Assembly (NCBI GenBank): GCA_910575725.1
Contig: CAJTFE010000013.1
Location: 1 to 64,000 of the forward strand
Source of the DNA: Clostridia bacterium
GTDB lineage: Bacteria; Bacillota; Clostridia; Lachnospirales; Lachnospiraceae
DNA length: 64,000 bases
Reading direction: 5' to 3'
Made by a program: the position numbers and the translations under genes. Positions 17,295 through 26,194 of this stretch are shown piece after piece. The stretch's first letter is position 1; each line of letters begins with the position of its first letter. The notes beneath the pieces were generated by a model that worked only from the letters and a program-made list of their open reading frames with translations, was not told where the DNA came from and did no database searches.

Positions 17295-18992
17295 ATGCCA
17301 AGGACCGTGAGCATTGGGTGTCAGGATTTTGAAACAATTCGAAGAGAAAACTGTTTTTACGTAGATAAAACATTGTTTATACAGGAATGGTGGGAACAGA
17401 TGGACAGTGTAACGTTGATTACACGTCCAAGAAGATTTGGAAAAACCCTGCTTATGAGTATGGTGGAGAAGTTTTTTTCTATGGATTCAACAGCAGGAGA
17501 AAACCTGTTCCAAGGGCTTAAAATATGGGAAATAGAAGAATATAGAAAGCTTCAGGGATCATATCCTGTGATTAGTCTCTCTTTTGCAAGCATAAAAGAA
17601 CAAAATTATCATCTGGCCCGCAGAAAGATTTGTCAGATATTGTCCGGGCTTTACTCCCAATACCGCTTTTTACTGAATGGAGACATTCTGGATAATAAGG
17701 AGAAAAAATTTTTTGAATCTGTTTCAGCAGATATGGAGGATGTAGAGGCAACGCTTGCCATTCAGCAGCTGTCTCTTTATTTATCGCGTTATTATGGCAA
17801 AAAAGTAATTATACTTTTAGATGAATATGATACGCCGATGCAGGAAGCATATGTAAACGGATATTGGGACGAAATGACATTTTTTATCCGCAGTCTGTTT
17901 AATGCAGCCTTTAAAACAAATCTTTATCTGGAACGGGCGCTTTTGACCGGTATAACACGGGTAAGCAAGGAATCTATTTTTTCAGATTTAAATCATTTGC
18001 GTGTGATAGTAACTACATCGGAGGCATACGAAGATAGCTTTGGTTTTACGGAACAGGAAGTTTTCGAAGCGTTAGACGAATTTGGCTTGTCAGAGCAAAG
18101 AGCAGATGTAAAAAGCTGGTATGACGGTTTTACTTTTGGAAAACGGATGGATATATATAATCCATGGTCAATCATTAATTATCTGAAGACAAAAAAACTG
18201 GAAGCCTATTGGGCAAACTCTAGTTCCAATGCATTGGCAGGAAAGTTGATTCGGGAAGGAAACAAAGATATTAAACAGGAGTTTGAGCGGCTTTTATGCG
18301 GAGAATTCATTTGTGCAGAGATTGATGAGCAGATTGTCTACAATCAGCTGGAGCAGGACGAGCAGGCAGTCTGGAGCCTCCTGCTGGCCGGCGGATATTT
18401 AAGAGTGAACAACATAGAAACCAGGACACGGGCTTATGGGGGCTGGGGCCTGGCCTATGAGCTTTGTCTTACAAATCTGGAAGTACAGATTATGTTCGGC
18501 AATATGATTCATAAGTGGTTTGGAAGAGCTTCTTCTGTGTACAATGATTTTATCAAGGCATTACTGGCGGATGATATCAAGGCAATGAATGTATATATGA
18601 ATAAAGTAGCTTTCGCAACGTTCAGTTATTTTGATACAGGAAAAAACCCATCAGAACAAGAGCCAGAACGCTTCTACCATGGTTTTGTTCTGGGGCTTCT
18701 AGTAGATCTGGCTGACAGATATACCTTGACTTCTAATCGCGAAAGCGGCTTCGGCCGGTACGATGTGATGCTGGAGCCAAAGGATTTAGAAAAAGATGAT
18801 GGGATTATCATAGAGTTCAAGGTGCAGGATAAGGACGAGGAGCAGGAGCTTTTGGATACGGTTAAGGCAGCGGTGCGGCAGATAGAGGAGAAGCATTATG
18901 AAGCAATATTGCTGGAAAGAGGTATCGTAAAGGATAGAATACGAAAATATGGATTTGCTTTTTGCGGTAAAACGGTGCTGATTGGGAAATAG
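17295..18992 (+). CDS. AAA-ATPase-like protein with C-terminal PD-(D/E)XK domain
   Basis: The 565-residue protein has the two-domain layout of the AAA-ATPase_like/PDDEXK_9 family common in anaerobic gut bacteria. The N-terminal part carries FYVDKTLFI and a P-loop TRPRRFGKTLLMS (about 41-53). A Walker B-like VIILLDEYDTPMQEAY lies at about 173-188. The C-terminus has FGRYDVMLEP (about 485-494) followed by IIIEFKVQDKDEEQE, the D...ExK arrangement of a nuclease. The gene is more AT-rich than its neighbours, consistent with transfer. The role is unproven; family members are often treated as selfish or defence-associated. An AGGAGGT site precedes the ATG. Confidence 0.85.
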   Translation: MPRTVSIGCQDFETIRRENCFYVDKTLFIQEWWEQMDSVTLITRPRRFGKTLLMSMVEKFFSMDSTAGENLFQGLKIWEIEEYRKLQGSYPVISLSFASIKEQNYHLARRKICQILSGLYSQYRFLLNGDILDNKEKKFFESVSADMEDVEATLAIQQLSLYLSRYYGKKVIILLDEYDTPMQEAYVNGYWDEMTFFIRSLFNAAFKTNLYLERALLTGITRVSKESIFSDLNHLRVIVTTSEAYEDSFGFTEQEVFEALDEFGLSEQRADVKSWYDGFTFGKRMDIYNPWSIINYLKTKKLEAYWANSSSNALAGKLIREGNKDIKQEFERLLCGEFICAEIDEQIVYNQLEQDEQAVWSLLLAGGYLRVNNIETRTRAYGGWGLAYELCLTNLEVQIMFGNMIHKWFGRASSVYNDFIKALLADDIKAMNVYMNKVAFATFSYFDTGKNPSEQEPERFYHGFVLGLLVDLADRYTLTSNRESGFGRYDVMLEPKDLEKDDGIIIEFKVQDKDEEQELLDTVKAAVRQIEEKHYEAILLERGIVKDRIRKYGFAFCGKTVLIGK

Positions 18993-19055
18993 GAGTTGAG
19001 ATCCGCAGAACGATGTTTTTAGGTTGATGTGAGCATAAAAGACAGGTTTGATATG

Positions 19056-19101
19056 AAAAGAGTTTTCTGCGTTCCCCCAAAGGGAATCGGAAAACTCTTT
19101 T
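19056..19101 (+). terminator. Strong terminator after the AAA/nuclease gene
   Basis: A perfect 12-bp stem (AAAAGAGTTTTC 19056-19067 with GAAAACTCTTTT 19090-19101), an inner TTCCC/GGGAA stem and a T-tract. Confidence 0.85.
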
Positions 19102-19175
19102 TTACTTTCGGATCTTTTGGCATGAAATTTGCATATTCTTTTATTGTACAAAAGAAATGAAGGGAAAAACATTTT

Positions 19176-20102
19176 ATGGTATATAAGAAAAAAGCGGATA
19201 AACTAAAAATTGAAAAGCGTGTACTGTCCGTATCTCTGGCAGGCAGTATTCTGGTTGCGGCTTTGGAAGCGTTTATGGCATATTTCCTGCATTCAAAGAC
19301 AATTTTAATGGATTTTGTATTCGCCTGCTTCGACCTGGTGATGATGTATCCGTTCATTGCATTGGTGCCCTACCTGTATAAACCGGTATCCGAAAAACGG
19401 CCCTACGGCTTTTCTCAGGTAGAATCCTTGTTTGTCTGTATCAAATACATTATATTTTTATTTGTGGTACTGAATCTGATTATTGAAAATGCAAAGGTTC
19501 TGGCCGGAGGCGGCCATACCGTAGATGCCGGAGTGCTTGTAGGCTTTGAGCTGATCTTGAATCTGTTCAGCATTCTTATTTATTTTGTGCTTCGTCATTT
19601 CAGTGAGAAATACGCTTCTTCGATTATCAAATCAGAGCTCTATATGTGGAAGGTAGATATTATGAGCACCTGCAGCATTATGTGCGCCTTTGCGGCGCAG
19701 CTTTTCCTGCAGAAAACGGCCGGGGCGTTTGTGATTCCTTACATTGACTCGACTGCGGCGATTCTGATTGCCCTGTTTCTTTTAAAAGAGCCCGTTGTCC
19801 AGATTATCAACAATCTGAAGGAACTGATTCTCTTTGCTCCTAAGGAAGAGGTTATGGAGCAGATCCGCCAGGCAGTAGAAGAAAATATCCGGCAGTCAGA
19901 TTATGTCCTGGCCTTTCTGGACGTCATACAGACAGGCCGCAAAACATGGGTGGAAATCTATGTAAGAAGCAGGAATGATCTCATTTCAGTAAAAGAATTC
20001 AAGCAAATCCAGAGGAATGTCAGCAGACAGCTGGGGGAACTGTTTGACCAGATTTATGTAGAAATAATACCGGAAATAGAAAAAAATGAGAATACATTTT
20101 AG
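19176..20102 (+). CDS. Divergent cation diffusion facilitator (CDF) family transporter
   Basis: The 308 residues give about six membrane segments (within 20-215) and a C-terminal cytoplasmic ferredoxin-like domain (about 220-300), the CDF architecture for exporting Zn2+, Fe2+ or Mn2+ by proton exchange. The family signature KRPYGFSQVESL and the DSTAAILIALFLL segment are recognisable. The metal site is altered: where zinc transporters have DALHSLSD in TM2, this protein has DFVFACFD, and the HxxxD of TM5 appears as MWKVD. A changed metal preference or a non-transport role is possible. It follows a strong terminator and is probably monocistronic. The start is weakly supported. Confidence 0.75.
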   Translation: MVYKKKADKLKIEKRVLSVSLAGSILVAALEAFMAYFLHSKTILMDFVFACFDLVMMYPFIALVPYLYKPVSEKRPYGFSQVESLFVCIKYIIFLFVVLNLIIENAKVLAGGGHTVDAGVLVGFELILNLFSILIYFVLRHFSEKYASSIIKSELYMWKVDIMSTCSIMCAFAAQLFLQKTAGAFVIPYIDSTAAILIALFLLKEPVVQIINNLKELILFAPKEEVMEQIRQAVEENIRQSDYVLAFLDVIQTGRKTWVEIYVRSRNDLISVKEFKQIQRNVSRQLGELFDQIYVEIIPEIEKNENTF

Positions 20103-20103
20103 T

Positions 20104-20240
20104 GCTGCCGCGCAGCGGTTTTAAAACAGTAATATCCCTCACAGTGCACAAATCGATTTACAGACGCATGTTTTCTGCGGCTGGAAATTGATTTCATACC
20201 AGTGTACGGGGAGGGATATTACGGAACTGGAATAGGAGGA
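20104..20240 (+). repeat. GGAACTGG leader element, full form (site C)
   Basis: A long imperfect stem-loop fills the gap between the CDF and M20 genes. The base is a perfect 12-bp stem (GTAATATCCCTC 20129-20140 with GAGGGATATTAC 20211-20222). It continues through AAATCGATTT/AAATTGATTT to an apical CAGACGCA...TGCGGCTG hairpin. A small GCTGC/GCAGC hairpin precedes it at 20104-20116. It ends in GGAACTGGAATAGGAGG, the last bases being the ribosome binding site of the next gene. It is homologous over its full length to 26816-26951. Confidence 0.8.
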
Positions 20241-20246
20241 TAAAGG

Positions 20247-21470
20247 ATGATGGGAGAAAGCGTAAAAAAATGTGTGGAGAAGATTGTGGAGGATTATCGA
20301 AAGGAGCTCTGGGACATCAGCAGCTTTCTGTTTCACAATCCGGAGACCGGAAACCAGGAATACCAGGCAGCGGCGCTTCAATGTGAATTTCTCCGCAGAA
20401 ATGGATTTACTGTGGAAGAAAAGGCCGGCGGCCTTGATACGGCCTTTATCGGAACCTTTTCCAGGGGAGAGGGGCCCTGTGTCGCCATATTCAGCGAGTA
20501 CGACAGCCTGCCCGGAGAGCTGGGACATGCCTGCGGCCACAATCTGATTGCCGCTGCAGCCATGGGAGCGGCCGCAGCAGCAAAGAAGGCCATGGAGGAG
20601 CTGGGGATAGAGGGAACTCTGATGCTGGCCGGGGCGCCGGATGAGGAATTTACAGGCGGGAAGATTACCCTTTTAAAGAAAGGCTGCTTCCGGAATGTAA
20701 AGGCAGCCATGGCAGTTCATCCCACAACGGCAAAATCCAGAGTTGCAGGAGGAAATCATGCCTATCTGACCTACTCCTGCGAATATAAGGGGAAGTCTGC
20801 CCACAGTGAAAGCCGTCCCTGGGAGGGAATCAGCGCACAGAACGCCGTTCTGCTTTTTTTCAACGCACTGGGCTATGCCAGGCAGATGATAAAGGACGGC
20901 GTCCGCATCCAGGCCTATGTGAGAGACGGAATGCAGCATGAGGGAACCATTTCCGCCTATGCAGAACTGGGCTGTGATATCTCTGCGCCTACCATATTTC
21001 TGGCAGAGGAGGCGGCAGTGCGCGTGGAGCAGTGCTTTCGGTGCGGCGCCGTGGGGACGGGCTGTGAGCTGGTGCTAAAAAAGGAGGAAGGCTTCAAAAA
21101 CCGGATTCCGAACGGAGTGCTGGGAGAAATTTTCCGGGACTGCTGTAAGACCTATGGGGAAGAAATGATGGAGGGTATGCCGGATGACAGCGGCGGAGAG
21201 GATCTTGGAAATGTAAGCCATGTGATCCCGGCAATCAATCCGCATCTTACCGTTTATCCAAAGCGGAAGCTTTCCCTTCACACTCTGGAGTTTAAGGAGC
21301 ATGTGCTCACGCCGGAGGGGGAAGCTATGTGCATGCTGGGGGCAAAGGCTATGGCAGCCACGGCCCTTCGGCTGATGCAGAGCCCGGAGCTTCTGGATGA
21401 GGCGGCAAAGGAATTGGAGAGCCGGCTTCTGGACTTATATGGGGAGGACTATCAGAAGTATAGAGAGTAA
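20247..21470 (+). CDS. M20-family amidohydrolase (AbgA/AbgB-like)
   Basis: A cytoplasmic, probably Mn2+/Zn2+-dependent peptidase or amidase of the M20D group, which includes aminobenzoyl-glutamate and N-acyl amino acid hydrolases. Metal and catalytic motifs are GHACGHN (about 92-98), the general-base Glu in PDEEFTGG (about 131-138) and AVHPTT (about 154-159). The dimerisation lid SAHSESRPWEGISAQNA is present. An AGGAGG site lies 7 bases before the ATG. It is followed by rpoN after 30 bp, so they may be co-transcribed. An AbgT-type transporter is encoded 9 kb downstream, suggesting but not proving a shared substrate class. Confidence 0.87.
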   Translation: MMGESVKKCVEKIVEDYRKELWDISSFLFHNPETGNQEYQAAALQCEFLRRNGFTVEEKAGGLDTAFIGTFSRGEGPCVAIFSEYDSLPGELGHACGHNLIAAAAMGAAAAAKKAMEELGIEGTLMLAGAPDEEFTGGKITLLKKGCFRNVKAAMAVHPTTAKSRVAGGNHAYLTYSCEYKGKSAHSESRPWEGISAQNAVLLFFNALGYARQMIKDGVRIQAYVRDGMQHEGTISAYAELGCDISAPTIFLAEEAAVRVEQCFRCGAVGTGCELVLKKEEGFKNRIPNGVLGEIFRDCCKTYGEEMMEGMPDDSGGEDLGNVSHVIPAINPHLTVYPKRKLSLHTLEFKEHVLTPEGEAMCMLGAKAMAATALRLMQSPELLDEAAKELESRLLDLYGEDYQKYRE

Positions 21471-21500
21471 TAGGTAAAAAGAGCAGAAGGGAGGAAGGCC

Positions 21501-22826
21501 ATGAACCAGGATATGCAGATACACCAGAGCTTCCGGCAGCGGCCATTGATGTCCCCGGGAGTGGTACACGGCATGCAGCTTCTCTCCATGCCGTATACGG
21601 CGCTGATTCCCTTCCTTTCCCGGATGACACTGGAGAATCCGCTTCTGGAGATGGAGAGCTCTGCGGAAGATATTCCGCTGGATCTGGTAGAGACGGAACA
21701 GGAGGGAGAGCCCCTAAAGAGCGGAAACAGGGGAGAAAGCCTGCCGGGACAGGAGAGCTTTGAGACAGAGGAAGAGATTCTGCGCCTGGAGCTGCTTCTA
21801 TCGGGGTATCCCGGGGAGATAGAGGAGACGGCCCTGGTCATACTGGGAGAACTTGAGCCCAATGGCTACTGGAAGGGGGAGACAAAGGAGCTTGCTTTGC
21901 GCCTGGCAGTTCCGGAGTCAGCGGCGGAAGAAGCCCTTCGAGCAGTCCAGAGTCTGAAGCCTGCCGGAATCGGCGCACGCAGTCTTTCGGAATGCCTGGC
22001 CCTTCAGATAGACGAACAGATGAAAGATGCCTCACTGCTCCGCCGTCTGGTGATGGAGGATCTTCCCTGGACAGCCGGAAACCACATTCGGCAGATCCAG
22101 AAAAAATACGGGATTCCGGCGGCAAAGGCAAAGGAACTGGTCGCATGCGTCCGCTCTTTAAATCCCTATCCGGTGGATCTGACGGACAGACGCCAGGGAG
22201 GCGCTTATGTATACCCGGAGCTTCGGGTGCATGTAAAGAAAGGAGAAGCCAGGGCAGAATTAAGCCGCCGGGCAGAAAGCCTTGTTTCCGTTAATGAAAA
22301 TTATCTTCCGGAGGTCTTGGAAGAAATGCTGGACAAAGAAGGAAAGGAGTATTTACGGGAATGCAGGACAAGGGCTTTGGAGCTTATGGGAAGTCTGCGT
22401 CTCAGGGACCGGACGATGGAGAAGGTGCTTATGGAGATTGCAGCCTGCCAGAAGGATTTTTTCCAATATGGTTTTTCCTGCTTAAAGCCTATGACCTTAA
22501 AGCAGCTGGCGGAACGGCTTGGGCTCAGCACTTCCACGGTGTGCCGCTGCGTCCAGGATAAATACATGGAGACAGACTTCGGAGTCATTGCCCTGAAAGA
22601 ACTTTTTTCTTCGCAGGTTAAGGCAGAGGGCGCTTACGGCTCCGGGGCGGCAGCCAGGGCGGCTATCCGTTCCATTTTGGAGCAGCAGGGAGAGGATTAC
22701 AGCGACCGCCAGATTGCGGAGCTGCTTTCGCAGCAGGGAATCCATATTTCAAGAAGAACCGTTACAAAATATCGGAATGCGGAGAAGCTTTTAAGCCGCT
22801 CCGGAAGAAGGCAGCATGGAAATTGA
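21501..22826 (+). CDS. rpoN: RNA polymerase sigma-54 factor
   Basis: The 441-residue protein has all parts of sigma-54: a Gln/Leu-rich region I for activator response (QIHQSFRQRPLMSPGVVHGMQLL), an acidic region II, a core-binding domain (GYPGEIEETALVILGELEPNGYW), a helix-turn-helix (KQLAERLGLSTSTVCRCVQDKY, about 333-354) and the RpoN box (SRRTVTKYRN, about 418-427) that reads the -24 element. It is followed 31 bp later by a sigma-54-dependent activator, and a consensus -24/-12 promoter lies just past that gene. Confidence 0.96.
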   Translation: MNQDMQIHQSFRQRPLMSPGVVHGMQLLSMPYTALIPFLSRMTLENPLLEMESSAEDIPLDLVETEQEGEPLKSGNRGESLPGQESFETEEEILRLELLLSGYPGEIEETALVILGELEPNGYWKGETKELALRLAVPESAAEEALRAVQSLKPAGIGARSLSECLALQIDEQMKDASLLRRLVMEDLPWTAGNHIRQIQKKYGIPAAKAKELVACVRSLNPYPVDLTDRRQGGAYVYPELRVHVKKGEARAELSRRAESLVSVNENYLPEVLEEMLDKEGKEYLRECRTRALELMGSLRLRDRTMEKVLMEIAACQKDFFQYGFSCLKPMTLKQLAERLGLSTSTVCRCVQDKYMETDFGVIALKELFSSQVKAEGAYGSGAAARAAIRSILEQQGEDYSDRQIAELLSQQGIHISRRTVTKYRNAEKLLSRSGRRQHGN

Positions 22827-22857
22827 TTGGAAACAGACTTGAATAGGGGTGAGATGA

Positions 22858-25506
22858 ATGGGAGAGGAACGGGAAAAAATCATTGTGGATCTGGTTAGAA
22901 GCCGGCAGCCGGAGGAGCTTTCCATAAAAGAGATAGCGGAAGAGCTGGGAATCTGGCAGCAGGAGGCCTCCGCCGCGGTAGGCCGCCTGGTAAAGGAGGG
23001 CGTTTTAAAGCAGAGGGGAAGATCTCCCGTCCGGGTTTCTCTTGGGGAGGGAGAACAAAAGACAGTGAAAAGCCAGCCGCCCTTTTCTGGTATCATTGGA
23101 AGCCAGGGCAGCCTTTCCATGCAGATTCAGATGGCCAGGGCGGCCGTATGCTATCCGCCCGACGGCCTTCATATGCTGATTCTGGGTGCTACCGGCGTGG
23201 GAAAAACCATGCTTGCCAGGGAGATCTGGCGCTATGCCGCAGAAGAGCGGAAGAAGGAAATGCCCTTTGTCACCCTCAACTGCGCCGAGTATGCGGATAA
23301 TCCCCAGCTTCTCCTTTCACAGCTTTTTGGCCATGAAAAGGGAGCCTTTACCGGGGCAATGGAGAGAAAGACAGGACTGATTGACCAGGCAGACGGGGGA
23401 ATCCTTTTCCTGGACGAGATCCACCGCCTGGGGGCTACCGGGCAGGAGATCCTGTTTTCCGTTATGGATCATGGAGAGTTCCGCAGGCTGGGCGGCATTC
23501 AGATGCATAAGGTCCGGCTGCTCCTTCTGTGCGCAACCACGGAGGATCCTGACAGCGCCCTTTTGTCTACCTTTAAGCGGAGAATTCCCGTAGTGATCCA
23601 GCTTCCTCTTCTTCGGGAGCGTCCCATACGGGAACGCTTTTCTTTGGTTTCGCTGTTCTTTACCCAGGAAGCCTCCCGTACAGGTGCGCCTATCCGGGTA
23701 TCCAGAAATGTTCTGGAGTATCTGGTACTCTTTGAGAGTGACAGCAACATCGGAGATTTAAAAAATGAGGTTCTTCTGACCTGTGCATACGGATATATGG
23801 CGGCAAAAAGCCAGAAGCCGGAGGATGGGAAGGAACTGTGGATTGACAGCAGCATAAGCTCCCGAAGAGGCCATACAAGCCAGATAAAGCCGGAGCTTCG
23901 CCGTATGTTTTCCAATGCCCTGCCAAAGGAAGGGCTTCTCTTTCTTCCGGGAACAGAATCCCCGGCTTTTCTGGAGAAGCCGGAGCATGTCTGGAAACCG
24001 GATTTTTACGAATCCTTTTCCGGCATGACACAGAATATTCCGGCCATGGACGGTGCAAGGGAGGAGCTGTTTCACTATGTATCCCCGGATGTGTATTCTG
24101 CCGCAAATGATCTGCTGGAAGCAGCTTCCGAAAAATTTCAGGAATTTTATCCGCGCAATGTTGGTTATTCCCTGGCCTTTTTCCTGCAGCAGATCAAATC
24201 CTATGCCCGTGTGGGACGGGGGCTTATGGAGCAGGCAGATCATTTTATGGGGCGGAAATATAACCGGGAGCGGGAATTCCTAAAGGAACATTTGGAGCAG
24301 CTGCAAAAGCGGCTGGATACGGAACTGACCCAAGGAGAGATTTCCGCGGTTGCTTTTCTTCTGGGACAAAGAGGCAGGAAGGAGGGAACCCAGGTGGGAA
24401 TCGTCGTTGCCGCTTACGGGGAGCAGATTGCCTCCAATCTTGCAATGCTGACACTGCAGGTTCTGTCGGGCACGCCGATTCTTGCCCTGGATTTTCCTTT
24501 GGACAGCAATTTTAAGGAATTCTGGAATTCCCTTCTGGCCGCTCTTCGAAGAGCAGACACCGGGCGCGGCGTGATCCTTTGTACAGACATTAACCTTTTA
24601 TTTTCCAAGGAAGGAGAGCTGGCGGCACAGAGCGGAACGGACTTAAGAATCGTTCCGGCAGTGAATACGGCCCTTCTCCTGGAGCTTGGGAAATGTGTTG
24701 GAATGCTGGATCTGGATGCAGGAGAGCTGAAAGCGCAGATCTGCTCGGAATATAGGGAATATATCGATGCTCTTTTTGAGCCGGCGCTTCCGGGGCCGGA
24801 GGAGGGAAAGGAAGCGCCGGCAAAAAAGCGCAGTGTGATTATTACCTACTGCGTCACAGGAACCGGAAGTGCAAAGCTGGCGCGCACTCTGCTTCTGGAG
24901 CATCCCAAGATTAGCCAGGCGGCGGACATCATTCCCTTGGGCATTATGAGCGATCTGAATGCCGTTGCCAGGAAATTCGGGGGAAGGCTTCGTCTGGCTG
25001 TGGGCTTTCTGGATCCTCATCTTCCTAATGTGCCTTTTGTGGGGCTGGAATCTGTATTTACCGCAGAGGGGCTGAACCGGATTCTTCTGTATCTGAGGAA
25101 CTGGGAGGAGGATCCCAAGGAAGAGGAAATGGCCGAACTGCCCACCGTCGAAGAGCGTCTGGAGATTGTGGATAAGAATATCAAAAATATTGCCCCTTCC
25201 CTGGAGCCGGAAAAGGTGTCAAAACAGGCGAAGAAGGTGCTGGTTCAGATTCTGGAACGCTGTCCGGAAAAGCCGGAGGCGGATTTTGCAGTGCGTGTCT
25301 ATATTCATGTGATTGCCATGTTTGAACGGCTGTCTGTGATGGAAATTTCGGATTCCAGACCTAAGGTGAAGCAGGAGGCAGGCCGGCGGGCGGAATTTTT
25401 CCAATGGCTTTCCGGAATCCTCTGTGAGGCCTGCGAGGCTCTGGGGCTGATGCTCAATGAAACAGAGGTTTACTATCTGATGATTGTACTTCCGGAGACA
25501 GAATGA
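22858..25506 (+). CDS. LevR-type sigma-54-dependent PTS regulator
   Basis: A transcription activator that remodels sigma-54 holoenzyme and is itself controlled by PTS phosphorylation. Order: N-terminal helix-turn-helix (1-60), AAA+ domain with Walker A GATGVGKT (about 110-117), the sigma-54 contact loop GAFTGA (162-167) and Walker B GGILFLDEIHRL, then a PRD-like region, an EIIA-Man-like domain from about 511, an EIIB-like domain (VIITYCVTGTGSAKLA) with its Cys, and a C-terminal PRD with conserved His817 (YIHVIAMFERL). In the EIIA-like domain the usual phospho-His is Tyr520 (VVAAYGEQIA), so that input is probably lost. Its target is most likely the PTS operon starting 137 bp downstream. Confidence 0.93.
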   Translation: MGEEREKIIVDLVRSRQPEELSIKEIAEELGIWQQEASAAVGRLVKEGVLKQRGRSPVRVSLGEGEQKTVKSQPPFSGIIGSQGSLSMQIQMARAAVCYPPDGLHMLILGATGVGKTMLAREIWRYAAEERKKEMPFVTLNCAEYADNPQLLLSQLFGHEKGAFTGAMERKTGLIDQADGGILFLDEIHRLGATGQEILFSVMDHGEFRRLGGIQMHKVRLLLLCATTEDPDSALLSTFKRRIPVVIQLPLLRERPIRERFSLVSLFFTQEASRTGAPIRVSRNVLEYLVLFESDSNIGDLKNEVLLTCAYGYMAAKSQKPEDGKELWIDSSISSRRGHTSQIKPELRRMFSNALPKEGLLFLPGTESPAFLEKPEHVWKPDFYESFSGMTQNIPAMDGAREELFHYVSPDVYSAANDLLEAASEKFQEFYPRNVGYSLAFFLQQIKSYARVGRGLMEQADHFMGRKYNREREFLKEHLEQLQKRLDTELTQGEISAVAFLLGQRGRKEGTQVGIVVAAYGEQIASNLAMLTLQVLSGTPILALDFPLDSNFKEFWNSLLAALRRADTGRGVILCTDINLLFSKEGELAAQSGTDLRIVPAVNTALLLELGKCVGMLDLDAGELKAQICSEYREYIDALFEPALPGPEEGKEAPAKKRSVIITYCVTGTGSAKLARTLLLEHPKISQAADIIPLGIMSDLNAVARKFGGRLRLAVGFLDPHLPNVPFVGLESVFTAEGLNRILLYLRNWEEDPKEEEMAELPTVEERLEIVDKNIKNIAPSLEPEKVSKQAKKVLVQILERCPEKPEADFAVRVYIHVIAMFERLSVMEISDSRPKVKQEAGRRAEFFQWLSGILCEACEALGLMLNETEVYYLMIVLPETE

Positions 25507-25563
25507 TGAGGCCGTCGAAAAATAAGTCCTGCAATTTACGAAAAAATAAACTTTTTTGCATTT

Positions 25564-25579
25564 TGGCACGGATGTTGCA
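25564..25579 (+). promoter_or_regulatory. Sigma-54 (-24/-12) promoter of the PTS operon
   Basis: TGGCACG (25564-25570), GATG and TTGCA (25575-25579) match the sigma-54 consensus, with exactly 10 bp between the -24 GG and the -12 GC. It lies 64 bp upstream of the EIIA start. rpoN and the LevR-type activator are immediately upstream. Activator binding sites would be expected within the 3' end of the regulator gene; none was identified. Confidence 0.9.
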
Positions 25580-25642
25580 TGGATAAGGGTAGGTGGAAGA
25601 GATAATTTCCGCAAAAATATCAGAAAGGAGATGAAGAAAGGC

Positions 25643-26098
25643 ATGAGAATGGAGATGGAATGGGAACAGGTTGTGCCGGAGCTTCCGGGAATTGTATTGT
25701 TAAGTCATGGATCTGCAGCTCTCGGAATTCTGGAAAGCGTCCGGCTGATTTATCCGGAGCAGCCAAACCTTGCGGCCCTCTCTCTGGACATGGGAGATGA
25801 CACAGAGGAGTTCTACAGGAAGCTGGAGAAGCTTTATCAGGCGTTTCATGGCAACTGTATTTTCTTCGCAGATTTTAACGGCGGCACGCCCTGTAACCAG
25901 CTGCGGATCTTCCAGATAAGGAACAAGGTACAGGTTTTCGGCGCCCTTGGATTCAGCATTCCCATGGTATTGTCAGCCATTGACAGCCGGCGTGACGGAT
26001 TAAGCCCGGAAGAAATCGCAGGACATGCGATAAAAGACGGACATGAAGGGATCCAGGGGCTTTGTATGGAAAATGTGCAGTGCTGCGAGGAGGATTAG
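25643..26098 (+). CDS. PTS mannose-family EIIA component
   Basis: A cytoplasmic phosphocarrier that takes phosphate from HPr and passes it to EIIB. The phosphorylation site is His22 in GIVLLSHGSAALGILES, and the family segments IFFADFNGGTPCNQ and MVLSAIDSRRD follow. The start is uncertain: 25643 lies 12 bases past AAGGAG, while ATG at 25649 has GAAAGG 7 bases upstream, and ATG at 25631 directly abuts the site. The resulting 151 residues fit a free-standing EIIA. It is the first gene of the sigma-54 operon. Confidence 0.92.
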   Translation: MRMEMEWEQVVPELPGIVLLSHGSAALGILESVRLIYPEQPNLAALSLDMGDDTEEFYRKLEKLYQAFHGNCIFFADFNGGTPCNQLRIFQIRNKVQVFGALGFSIPMVLSAIDSRRDGLSPEEIAGHAIKDGHEGIQGLCMENVQCCEED

Positions 26099-26100
26099 CA

Positions 26101-26183
26101 CAGTACGAAGGGACTGGAAATTGACCTCAAACGGTGCAATGAAAGGGAACTTACGGAACTGGAAAATTACAGAACTGGAATTG
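26101..26183 (+). repeat. GGAACTGG leader element, degenerate 3' half (site D)
   Basis: The stretch ACTGGAAATTGACCTCA...TTACGGAACTGGAA resembles the 3' half of site C. A second copy of the tail (AGAACTGGAATTGGAGG) gives the ribosome binding site of the EIIB gene. The pairing 5' half is largely missing. Confidence 0.5.
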
Positions 26184-26194
26184 GAGGATTTAAT

